Below, piece after piece: positions 25,778 to 33,789 of a DNA stretch of 64,000 nucleotides (position 1 is the stretch's first letter; the number at the start of each line of letters is the position of its first letter). The position numbers were made by a program, and so were the translations under genes. Under the pieces are notes generated by a model. The model was given only the letters and a program-made list of their open reading frames with translations. It searched no databases and was not told where the DNA came from. The stretch is from CAZIUL01 sp964542475 (GTDB lineage: Bacteria > Planctomycetota > B15-G4 > CAYZWU01): positions 1 to 64,000 of the forward strand of contig CAZIUL010000011.1 in assembly GCA_964542475.1 (NCBI GenBank), in the 5' to 3' direction.

Positions 25778-26720
25778 CAGCACCTCCCAGCAACAATGAC
25801 AAAAGCGCCATCCTGACAATAACGCCGTTGTGAGCCTGTTCAAAATACAAAGAGCCGGGGTACTGATCCACATCCACGCTGATCTCGTTGCACCGCGGCA
25901 GGGGATGCATGATCGATGCCCTGGTCTTCAGCCCCTCCAGCATCGACATGTCAAGCTGGTAGGCGTTCTTCACCCTTTCGTACTCCATCAGGTCGGGGAA
26001 CCGCTCCTTCTGGATCCGGGTGGCGTATATGATGTCGATCTCCTCTTTCACATCCGTGAGGTTCTCCTCCTCCTTGAAGAAAACCTTGTTTTCATTGAGC
26101 TCGTCAAGGATGTGGGGAGGCATGGACAGCGCCTTGGGCGAAACCATGTGGAACCGGGGCGAAAACTTGGACAGCGTTTCCGCCAGCGAATGAACCGTAC
26201 GCCCGTACTTCAGGTCGCCCAGCAGCGCTATTGTGAGGTTCTCGATCGTCCCCTTTGATTTCTTGATTGTGTACATATCCAGGAATGTCTGGGTCGGGTG
26301 CTGGTTCGACCCGTCACCGCCGTTGATAACAGGCAGCCTTGTTGACTCGGCCGCAAGCCGCGCGGAGCCCTCGTCCGGGTGCCTGATAACGATGCAGTCG
26401 CAGTACCCCTCCACCACCCTGATCGTATCCCGGAGAGACTCTCCTTTCTCCGCTGAAGTGCCCTTGGACCCGGCGAAGCCGATCACGGTTCCGCCGAGCT
26501 TCTTCATGGCTGAATCGAACGACAGCCTGGTCCGTGTGGACGGCTCGAAAAAAAGGGATGCCAGCACCTTTCCCTTGAGCGCGTCCCCGGTGTGGCCCTC
26601 AAAGCGCTCGGCCACGTCCAGAATCCGGTTTATCTCCTCCGTGGTGAAATCCCGCATGGAGATGATGCTGCGCTCCTTGAATATTCCCAGGTCTTTCTCT
26701 GCAATCATTTTTCCGTCCAT
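25770..26720 (-). CDS. pyrB: Aspartate carbamoyltransferase catalytic chain
   Basis: 316 residues. The carbamoyl-phosphate loop FFEPSTRTRLSF, the region GGDGSNQHPTQTFLD and the aspartate-site segment MHPLPRCNEIS are all present. It makes carbamoyl aspartate, the second step of pyrimidine synthesis. ATG 26720 is chosen because of TGGAG five bases upstream; a GTG at 26783 would add 21 residues without a good site. It overlaps pyrI. Confidence 0.96.
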   Translation of the reverse strand: MDGKMIAEKDLGIFKERSIISMRDFTTEEINRILDVAERFEGHTGDALKGKVLASLFFEPSTRTRLSFDSAMKKLGGTVIGFAGSKGTSAEKGESLRDTIRVVEGYCDCIVIRHPDEGSARLAAESTRLPVINGGDGSNQHPTQTFLDMYTIKKSKGTIENLTIALLGDLKYGRTVHSLAETLSKFSPRFHMVSPKALSMPPHILDELNENKVFFKEEENLTDVKEEIDIIYATRIQKERFPDLMEYERVKNAYQLDMSMLEGLKTRASIMHPLPRCNEISVDVDQYPGSLYFEQAHNGVIVRMALLSLLLGGADE

Positions 26721-26789
26721 AACGACTCCACAGTTCCGGTCGCTTGTTGTCTCGGGCGGGATCGCCGTATGATCCGCGTTCACCCCGCC

Positions 26790-27458
26790 TTACCAATTTT
26801 CGAGAGCGCGCAGTGCAAGCTCTTCCGCGCTGTACATTCTCTCTTCCACTTCAGCCCTGTACTTCTCCAGCTCGCTGCTGTCGAGGTTCTCCGGCACGCT
26901 GACCTCATCCCCGAGCTGTACATAACAGCGGCTGAACGGCTTGGGGATCCTGAACCTGTCCCAAGACCTCGCTTCCCAGGACCTGTCCACCGCAACCCCT
27001 ACGGGAACGATTGAAAATCCGGTTCGTGACGCTGTATAGATGATACCTTTTTGAAGCTTTTTCGCAGGCCCCCTGGGACCGTCCGGAGTGATGGCGATAT
27101 CGCAGTTGGAAGGGTCGTTCTTGATGCGGTCCAGGGCGCGGAGCGCCTTCACCGCACCCCTCGTGGTGGAACCGCGAAAAGAGGAAAAGCCCAGCCGGCG
27201 CACGATCCTGGCGATCAGCTCTCCATCCCTGTGTTCCGAAATAAGCACACAGACTCCCTGGTTCCTTGCAAAGTAACCGAGAAACAGCACGTTGCGGTGC
27301 CAGCTCGAATAAACCACTCTTTTCGTGGAACCCGATTTTCTTCTTTGAAAAAAACTCGGAGAAGACTGCCGGATACGCCACGTTTTTCCAAATACCTTGA
27401 TGAACAAGGGCCCGAGCATGCCTCCAGCCGAGAGCACCAATCCTGATTTGACGGACAT
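26790..27458 (-). CDS. DUF374 lysophospholipid acyltransferase-like protein
   Basis: 222 residues of the DUF374 branch of the acyltransferase superfamily. The core motifs are SSWHRNVLFL (H-x4-D-like block I), SEHRDGELIARIVRRLGF and ITPDGPRGPAKKLQKG. These proteins probably acylate a lipid A precursor or a glycolipid at the inner membrane. ATG 27458 has AGGTGG eight bases upstream; a GTG at 27470 is the alternative. It leads the pyrB-pyrI operon by 69 bases. Confidence 0.85.
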   Translation of the reverse strand: MSVKSGLVLSAGGMLGPLFIKVFGKTWRIRQSSPSFFQRRKSGSTKRVVYSSWHRNVLFLGYFARNQGVCVLISEHRDGELIARIVRRLGFSSFRGSTTRGAVKALRALDRIKNDPSNCDIAITPDGPRGPAKKLQKGIIYTASRTGFSIVPVGVAVDRSWEARSWDRFRIPKPFSRCYVQLGDEVSVPENLDSSELEKYRAEVEERMYSAEELALRALENW

Positions 27459-27563
27459 TGTTTTCGCCACCTGTAATAAGGTTCATTCGATCAGACCTAT
27501 GATTCCCGGCGAATGAAAAATGGCAACGAAAAAATCAGTAAATAGGGATCGAGTAAAAACAAG

Positions 27564-27737
27564 CCCGCATGTTTCATACTCTTCGTCGCGAGGTAGCTGT
27601 AAACTGTGTTGAGGCAAGGCGCATGTCAGGAGGCGACCGCAAGCCTGTTTATTACAGGTTGAGGATCGCCTCCTGACATGAAACGCAGCATGAGCGCAGT
27701 TTACGGTGCCGCAGCAGAAGAGGATGAAATATGCGGG
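27564..27737 (+). repeat. Full palindromic element (copy 5)
   Basis: A complete 174-bp copy in a 365-base gap between the acyltransferase and subtilase genes. The apical hairpin is CCTGT-TTATT-ACAGG: same stem, different loop. Left GGAGGCGAC and right GTCGCCTCC-like bases both differ from the other copies, so that pairing is kept (A:T replaced by G:C). The arm frame MKRSMSAVYG... is open. Confidence 0.92.
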
Positions 27738-27823
27738 CAAGGGGCGCGGCTGTTGCGCCGCGCCCCATACGCTTACGGAAAAAACTTTGATTTGTTGCCG
27801 GTGCCTCTGTATCTGCATCCGGG

Positions 27824-29662
27824 TTACTGTGTAATCTCCACATCCCATGCGTTCGAAACATAGTCGTAACCCGGGGGAGGCGTTGTTGTAAACGCAAAAT
27901 ACATCACCAGTCCGATCAGTGCGGGATCAGGCGGCCTGTTAAGCTGCAGCCGCGCTACAGATGTACCGCTCGCATCGAAGGTGGAGAAAAAATTCTGGAA
28001 CACTATCGAGGTGCCGTAAACCAAAGTCAGATGGGTGAAGTAATCCCAGTTCAATGGCAACACAAGGCCGCCCGGCAGGGGAAGACCCGGGCTCGTGCCG
28101 GACACACTGCCCAGAAGGATATATTTTCTGCCCGCGTTCGAACTCCCGGCGCGAAGGGAAAAGATAACCGCCTCCTGTTTGCTCGATATTGACAACTGCT
28201 TAGTGTCCGCAATCAGGGACTTGTCGAGAAAGTTGTACGCATCAACCATGTCGATGATGCCCATCCCGAACTGGTTGTCCTCGCCCGGTGCCCCGAGGTC
28301 ATCAGCGGAATAAAGAAGAGCCGCCTTGATCTCGTACGCTGTCGTGTCAGGATATGCGCACCTCAGGAGCGCCACACCGCCCGCAACGTGTGGACATGCC
28401 ATGGAGGTTCCGCTCATGTTTCCGTAACTTCCGTTCATCGTACTCGATCGAACGCTATCTCCCTGGGCCGTGACCTCGGGCTTTTTCGTGAAGTGATCGA
28501 CTCCTGACGGGCCGAGGCTGGAGAAAGATGCCAGGGTCGTCTGGTCTACGTTGAGCGCGCCCACGGAAAGCACGTTGACCGGGCTCGTGATCCGGTCCGC
28601 GGGACATCTCAGCGTTTCAGAGCCATACCAACCCTCGTTGCCGGCGGCGAATACCACCGCGCACCCCGCTGCCTCGCAACCGTCGATTACATCGTAGAAG
28701 TAGTCCCATCCCTTGGGCACGCCGTGAAAAATCGGGCTCAAGCCCCAGGAGTTTGATGCAACCGCGGGCACATCGTCATAGGTTCCCGGGTTGCCGTCCG
28801 GATCCGCACACCATTGAAAGGAGGCGTACGCGTCGAGCTTGGTCTGCTCGATGCTGACCCTGTCGATGGTGGCAGCAGCGATCCACAGCGCCTCGGGCGC
28901 CATGCCCACCTGGTTGGATCCGCCGTCATAGCCGCAGATGGTTCCCATGGTGTGGGTGCCGTGGCCGTTGAAATCCTGGGGAAATGTGGTGTGGGTCACC
29001 GGATCGAACCAGGCCTCCTGTGGAGTGACGCCCGGCAACAGGCCTCGCCAGCGCCCATCAAGAGCCGGATGGAAACCGGCTACTCCGGTGTCGATGTTGC
29101 ACACGATGACTCCCTGCCCTTTGATGCCCATGGACCAGAGCTGTGGAGCTTTCGTGCCGTTGATCCCGGGCTCGATGCCCCTGCCGCCGAGCGAAGACGA
29201 CGATTTCCTGACGGGCTCGATCAGGTCTAGACGCACGTTCTGGTGCACCATTGCCACGTCGGCTCGCGAGGCGAGCTCATAAAAAACAGAAGCTTCCGCG
29301 GTGACCCCGATCACGTTCGCGATCCAGAACGGCTTGATGCTTTCGACAGATCCGCGCTCTTTGAGCTCAGACAGAAGCTGCAGCACGGGGGCCTGGGTTT
29401 TTTCAGCCATATCCATCAGGGCTGTGACCACCTGCTCGTGTCGCACATCAGCGGGAAGGCGCACCGGGTATAACAGAGACTGAGTCAGGGCGTGAAGATC
29501 GACCTTCTCGGCCATGCATACCACACCGGTCGCGGTCTCGCCTGGTTTGAGGTTTCTCAAGATCGTATCGAAATCCGGATCCAGCTCACCCGCGAACAGG
29601 GCGCTTGATGGAACCAGAAGCAGGAACGACAACAGGAAACCGTTGAAAACCGCTCGCTTCAT
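27824..29662 (-). CDS. Secreted subtilisin-family (S8) protease
   Basis: 612 residues with a signal peptide ending near SSALFAGE. A propeptide-like region (~25-150) precedes the catalytic domain. The triad is Asp in NIDTGVAGFHP, His in GHGTHTMGTICGY and Ser in GTSMACPHVAGG; the oxyanion Asn is in FAAGNEG. It resembles bacillopeptidase F-type subtilases. The last ~130 residues form an extra beta domain of unknown role. The ribosome binding site AAGGAG precedes the ATG. Confidence 0.93.
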   Translation of the reverse strand: MKRAVFNGFLLSFLLLVPSSALFAGELDPDFDTILRNLKPGETATGVVCMAEKVDLHALTQSLLYPVRLPADVRHEQVVTALMDMAEKTQAPVLQLLSELKERGSVESIKPFWIANVIGVTAEASVFYELASRADVAMVHQNVRLDLIEPVRKSSSSLGGRGIEPGINGTKAPQLWSMGIKGQGVIVCNIDTGVAGFHPALDGRWRGLLPGVTPQEAWFDPVTHTTFPQDFNGHGTHTMGTICGYDGGSNQVGMAPEALWIAAATIDRVSIEQTKLDAYASFQWCADPDGNPGTYDDVPAVASNSWGLSPIFHGVPKGWDYFYDVIDGCEAAGCAVVFAAGNEGWYGSETLRCPADRITSPVNVLSVGALNVDQTTLASFSSLGPSGVDHFTKKPEVTAQGDSVRSSTMNGSYGNMSGTSMACPHVAGGVALLRCAYPDTTAYEIKAALLYSADDLGAPGEDNQFGMGIIDMVDAYNFLDKSLIADTKQLSISSKQEAVIFSLRAGSSNAGRKYILLGSVSGTSPGLPLPGGLVLPLNWDYFTHLTLVYGTSIVFQNFFSTFDASGTSVARLQLNRPPDPALIGLVMYFAFTTTPPPGYDYVSNAWDVEITQ

Positions 29663-29730
29663 GAAGAATCTCCTTAAACTGTAATTGAATAGAAGTAATC
29701 TTTTTCAGAAGGCTTTTAAACAAGCATACT

Positions 29731-29759
29731 ATTATATCAGAAGACAGGGCAAATGGAAA
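29731..29759 (-). promoter_or_regulatory. Sigma-70-type promoter for subtilase gene
   Basis: Minus-strand TTTCCA (29754-29759) and TATAAT (29731-29736) are 17 bases apart and lie about 70 bases before the subtilase ATG. The -10 is perfect and the -35 matches 4/6. Confidence 0.5.
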
Positions 29760-29867
29760 GGCTCTTTAACATTTTATGTGTCAACGCGTTAGTTCTGTGT
29801 TCAGGAGAGGGCGGTCACGTAGGGGCGCATCTGCAGAGATTGTAAACAGCCCGCCGGGTGTACAATG

Positions 29868-31142
29868 CTACTCGTGTCGCAACGCTTCGATGGGATCCAT
29901 CTGCGCTGCCCGCCTGGCAGGATAGAGCCCGAAAATGATGCCGACGGCTGCTGAGATGCCGAACGCCAGAACCAGGGACCAGAGGGTCACCACTGTCTTC
30001 ATGTCAAATGCATGTGTCACGATATAGGGAATGATCACGCCGAACAGCACACCAAGGATACCGCCCCCGGCTGAAAGGACCACGGTCTCCACGAGGAACT
30101 GGATGACGATATCCCTCCTCTTGGCTCCAAGCGCCCTTCGGATTCCAATCTCGCGCGTACGTTCGGTGATGCTGGCGAGCATGATGTTCATGATTCCGAT
30201 TCCGCCCACCAGAAGCGAGATGGCCGCGATGGAGCCGAGCACGATGTTGAAGATCCTCTTTGTTTCCCGGGCGCGGCGCAAGAGCTCCAGGGGAACTGTC
30301 ATCTTGTAGTCCTTCTTCTTGTGGAACCTGTCCAGCACGTTTTCCACACTCTTGGCCGCTTCCTCGACGTACTCCTGGTCCTTTACCCTGAGCGTTATCT
30401 GGTGGAGCTCGACCCTCTCCATCTCCCTGCTGCCGGACCTTGACTTTACAAGGATCTCGCCGAAACGGTCGCGCGCAGCGGAAAGGGGAATAAAAACCAT
30501 GCTGTTGTAATCCGCTGTCTCCTCGCCCTCCTTTGATATACCGGCTCCCCTCTCCTCCATTATGCCCACAACACTGTAGTACTGGGTGGAGATCTTGACC
30601 TCTTTCCCTATGGGCTCCTCGTAGTAGAACAGGCTTCTGGCTACATCCTTTCCGAGGACACATATGTTCCTGCAGTCCTTTATGTCGAGGTCGGTGATAA
30701 ACCTTCCCCTGGCCACCTCTAAACCGCTGACCTCCCTGTACCAGGGCACTGTGCCGAGGATGGTGGCAAACATGCGCCTGCTCTTGTACTTGACATCCTC
30801 TCGGATCTCCCGCGCCGGTGCTTCCACTACAACCATTGGAATCGTGTGCCGCATCCGGTTGGCATCGTCGTAGGTGAGCCCGTACTCGATCACAAAGGTC
30901 GATGTCGTGCTGACCTGCTGCTCATCCGGAGGTTTCGCGCTTTTCACTATTATGTTGTTGCTGCCGAGCTGCTTGATCTGCTCCTGGGCTTCCCAGCTCG
31001 CGCCCTCGCCAATGCTGAGCATTGCGATAACCGAGCAGACCCCGAAGATTATCCCGAGCGCTGTAAGGCCGGACCTCATCTTGTGAAGGGACAGGCTCTT
31101 TATCCCGAGCATCACTGTCCTTTTGATCCGAAACCCTGCCAT
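29868..31142 (-). CDS. MacB-type ABC transporter permease
   Basis: 424 residues. It has one N-terminal membrane helix (MRSGLTALGIIFGVCSVIAMLSIGEGA), a periplasmic MacB_PCD domain (~60-285), and three C-terminal helices in the FtsX fold (IMNIMLASITERTREIGIRRALGAKRRDI...). It works with the ATPase (31212), the HlyD adaptor and TolC to export a substrate, not known here, across both membranes. ATG 31142 has GGAG seven bases upstream; ATG 31145 and TTG 31157 are alternatives. Confidence 0.93.
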   Translation of the reverse strand: MAGFRIKRTVMLGIKSLSLHKMRSGLTALGIIFGVCSVIAMLSIGEGASWEAQEQIKQLGSNNIIVKSAKPPDEQQVSTTSTFVIEYGLTYDDANRMRHTIPMVVVEAPAREIREDVKYKSRRMFATILGTVPWYREVSGLEVARGRFITDLDIKDCRNICVLGKDVARSLFYYEEPIGKEVKISTQYYSVVGIMEERGAGISKEGEETADYNSMVFIPLSAARDRFGEILVKSRSGSREMERVELHQITLRVKDQEYVEEAAKSVENVLDRFHKKKDYKMTVPLELLRRARETKRIFNIVLGSIAAISLLVGGIGIMNIMLASITERTREIGIRRALGAKRRDIVIQFLVETVVLSAGGGILGVLFGVIIPYIVTHAFDMKTVVTLWSLVLAFGISAAVGIIFGLYPARRAAQMDPIEALRHE

Positions 31143-31156
31143 CATGCGTCTCCACA

Positions 31157-31188
31157 ACCTCTGAACATTGAACCTTGAACCTCTGAAT
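31157..31188. repeat. Short tandem GGTTCAA-type repeat (minus orientation)
   Basis: Read on the minus strand it gives GAGGTTCAAGGTTCAATGTTCAGAGG, the same heptad family as at 9096 and 14603. It lies between the ATPase and permease genes of the export operon. Confidence 0.55.
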
Positions 31189-31211
31189 CCGCGCCTGCCT
31201 GCTAAAAACGG

Positions 31212-31886
31212 CTAATCCGCTCCGTCGATCCTCCCGTCCTTGAACCGTATTGTTCTATGCGTGTGTTTTGCCACGACCTGATCGTGCGTGACAACAACTA
31301 TGGTCTTGCCCTCTTCGTTCAAGCGGTCGAGAATGGCGAGGATCTCGTTCTCTGTTTGCGAATCGAGGTTTCCCGTGGGCTCATCCGCCAGAAGTATAAG
31401 GGGGTCGTTGACCAGGGAACGAGCGATCGCTACCCGCTGCTGCTCACCGCCGGATAGCTCCTGCGGCCTGTGATTTTCCCTGCCCTTGAGCCCGACCATT
31501 GCCGCCAGTTTCAGGCTTTTCTCGCGGCATTCCTGCTGTGGAACTCCCTGGTAAAAAAGCGGCACCTCGATGTTTTCCAGCAGTGTGAGCTGGGCGATGA
31601 GGTTGTACGACTGGAAGATGAATCCGATCCGCTCGGAGCGCACCTCCGAGAGCTCGTCATCGCTCAAACGGGAAACATCCACTCCGCCGAGAAAGTACTT
31701 CCCAGCGGTTGGGCGGTCCATGCACCCGAGCAGGTTCAAGAGCGTGGACTTGCCGGAGCCGGACGGCCCCATGACAGCCACGTAATCCTTTTCCTCGAAA
31801 GAGATGTTCACGCCGCGGAGAGCTTCCACCTCGACCTCGCCCAGATGGTACGTCTTTGTCAGATCTTTGACCTCGGCGATCGGCAT
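31212..31886 (-). CDS. MacB/LolD-type ABC transporter ATPase
   Basis: 224 residues. Walker A GPSGSGKST (residues ~40-48), signature LSGGEQQRVAIARSL, Walker B LLADEPTGNLD and the H-loop His in VVTHDQ are all intact. ATG 31886 is chosen: it starts the conserved domain and lies two bases beyond the adaptor gene's stop. It powers the MacB permease encoded downstream. Confidence 0.95.
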   Translation of the reverse strand: MPIAEVKDLTKTYHLGEVEVEALRGVNISFEEKDYVAVMGPSGSGKSTLLNLLGCMDRPTAGKYFLGGVDVSRLSDDELSEVRSERIGFIFQSYNLIAQLTLLENIEVPLFYQGVPQQECREKSLKLAAMVGLKGRENHRPQELSGGEQQRVAIARSLVNDPLILLADEPTGNLDSQTENEILAILDRLNEEGKTIVVVTHDQVVAKHTHRTIRFKDGRIDGAD

Positions 31887-31890
31887 GGGT

Positions 31891-33789
31891 CTACTTCCCC
31901 CCCTGCCCATGCGATCCCTTGCTCCCGGGGCTGCCGTTTTTTTGACCTTCGCCCGACCCCTCTCGATCCCCGCCCATGCCGCCCCGCTCGGCTCCACCGC
32001 TTCCCCTGCCGCCGAAAGAGGATGGCATCTTCCCTTCGCTCCTCAGCTTTTCAACAGCTTTTTGCCGCTCTTCAGGGGACATGTTCCTGTACTTCTCCAT
32101 CATTTTTCTCGCTTCAGGAGACATCTCCCGTCCTCCCATGTTGCGGTGACCGCCCCCCGGTCCGCCATCCGGGGAAGTCGCTCCATCCTGCTTCCTTCCG
32201 CGTGTCTTGTTGCCGGGAGGTTCTTTCCCGTCACCCTCCTCAGCCTCTTTGTCCGCCTGGTCCTCAACTCCCATGATCGGAGCATAAAGAAGCACGACCT
32301 CCCCTTGTTCCAGCCCGCTAGTGATTTCCACGAACTGCTCGTTGTTCATTCCCACCTTCACCGTGCGCACTTCGATTCCGCCGGCGGGCGTGCGCACATA
32401 ACACACCTCCCTCCCACCCCTTCGGTAAACCGATTGGATGGGGATGTAGATCACCTGCTTCAGCTCCTTGCAGATGATCTCGACCTTGGCTGACATGCCC
32501 GGCTTCAGCTTGCCGTTTCCGCCCTCCATGGTGACATCCGTGGAGTAGACCTTGAGATCCGGGTTGAGCCAGCGACTTTGTGAGTCGGGCAGGATGGCCA
32601 CCTTGGTCACCGTTCCCTTGTAGCTCTCGTCCTGGAACGCATCGATGGTGATAACGGCATCCATGCCTTCATCCACCTTGTCAATAGCGGATTCGTGCAC
32701 GTCGCAGTCCACCATCATGATTGACACGTCCGGCAGAGTGATCAGTGTCTGCCGAAACCTGACCTCGGTCCCTTCCTCGATCATGTCGTCGTCATCCCTA
32801 CCCATGCGGCCGCCTCCTCCCTGCTCGCCGTAGATCACGAGCCCGTCCTGGGGAGCGTGGACCGTGCAGCTCTCGTACTGCTCCTCCAGCTTTTTGAGCC
32901 GCTTGTCCTGGAGATCATACTGAGCCTTTTTGCTGTTCTTGTCCGCCTCCTTCTGGGCGATCTGCGACTTGGCGCGGCGATTTATCCGGTCAAGCTCGAG
33001 ATTGGCCTCCTGAAGATCTGCTCTCAGCTTCTCTTCATTCATGGGGAAGTCGTACTTTTCCGAGAGCCTCTTCTGCTCCCTTGCGTCGAAAAGATCTATG
33101 ACCCTCCGCTCCAGTGTTAGTTCATCCGCTTCGAGCTCGTCGCTGGTCACGAACCCCTTCTCCTCAAGCTTCCGCGTCCACTCCACCCTGTCCTGTGCGC
33201 GCTTGAGCTCTGCATCGGCGATGATGATGTTGTTCTCGAGCTGCTTTCGCTCCAGCTCCAGGCTGCCGTCTTTGAGGAACTTGTCGAGCTCGTTCTGCGC
33301 GAAACGAACCGCAAGCTCACCCGCAAGGATGTCGCTTGTGTTCTGGCTGTCCTGAATTTTCAGGTTCTCCTCGGCCTGGACCAGGGATGCCTTTGCGCTC
33401 TCGTAAGAGATTTCCTGCGTTGTCAGGCGCTCTTCGAGATCCGATGAGTCGAGCTCAACGAGAAGCTCGCCCTCCTTCACAAATGTCCCCTCAGGGATGA
33501 GATATACTATTGTGGCGCGCCCTTCCACATCGCACTCGATCTCCACCGATTTTTTGGCCTTCAGGTTTCCGCTCTCCACAACGGATATGCGAAGATCCCC
33601 GCGCGTGACCTTGTAGGTCGATCCGGTTTCAATGGACAGCTTATCCCTGCCCATCCCGAAAAAGATCGTTGTGGCCCCCGCAGCGACCAGGAGCACCACG
33701 ACCACTATTGTGCCTAATCGCGTTGTTCCCTTTTCCCTGCCGCATCTCAACATTTCACACACGGCCCTTTTATCATTCAGGAGAATCAT
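31891..33789 (-). CDS. HlyD/MacA-family periplasmic adaptor with long charged tail
   Basis: 632 residues. One membrane anchor (residues ~30-47) is followed by the lipoyl/barrel-sandwich half motif (VSRGDL-like TRGDLRISVVESG, IPEGTFVKEGELLVELD) and a long coiled-coil hairpin (~110-300). The second half motif is VHAPQDGLVIYG, followed by the beta-barrel and membrane-proximal domains to ~500. The last ~120 residues are unusual: Gly, Lys and Glu rich, with EMSPEARKMMEKYRNMSPEE and no homology I recognise. ATG 33789 has AAGGAACGGAAG upstream and overlaps the TolC gene by 17 bases. Confidence 0.9.
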   Translation of the reverse strand: MILLNDKRAVCEMLRCGREKGTTRLGTIVVVVLLVAAGATTIFFGMGRDKLSIETGSTYKVTRGDLRISVVESGNLKAKKSVEIECDVEGRATIVYLIPEGTFVKEGELLVELDSSDLEERLTTQEISYESAKASLVQAEENLKIQDSQNTSDILAGELAVRFAQNELDKFLKDGSLELERKQLENNIIIADAELKRAQDRVEWTRKLEEKGFVTSDELEADELTLERRVIDLFDAREQKRLSEKYDFPMNEEKLRADLQEANLELDRINRRAKSQIAQKEADKNSKKAQYDLQDKRLKKLEEQYESCTVHAPQDGLVIYGEQGGGGRMGRDDDDMIEEGTEVRFRQTLITLPDVSIMMVDCDVHESAIDKVDEGMDAVITIDAFQDESYKGTVTKVAILPDSQSRWLNPDLKVYSTDVTMEGGNGKLKPGMSAKVEIICKELKQVIYIPIQSVYRRGGREVCYVRTPAGGIEVRTVKVGMNNEQFVEITSGLEQGEVVLLYAPIMGVEDQADKEAEEGDGKEPPGNKTRGRKQDGATSPDGGPGGGHRNMGGREMSPEARKMMEKYRNMSPEERQKAVEKLRSEGKMPSSFGGRGSGGAERGGMGGDREGSGEGQKNGSPGSKGSHGQGGK

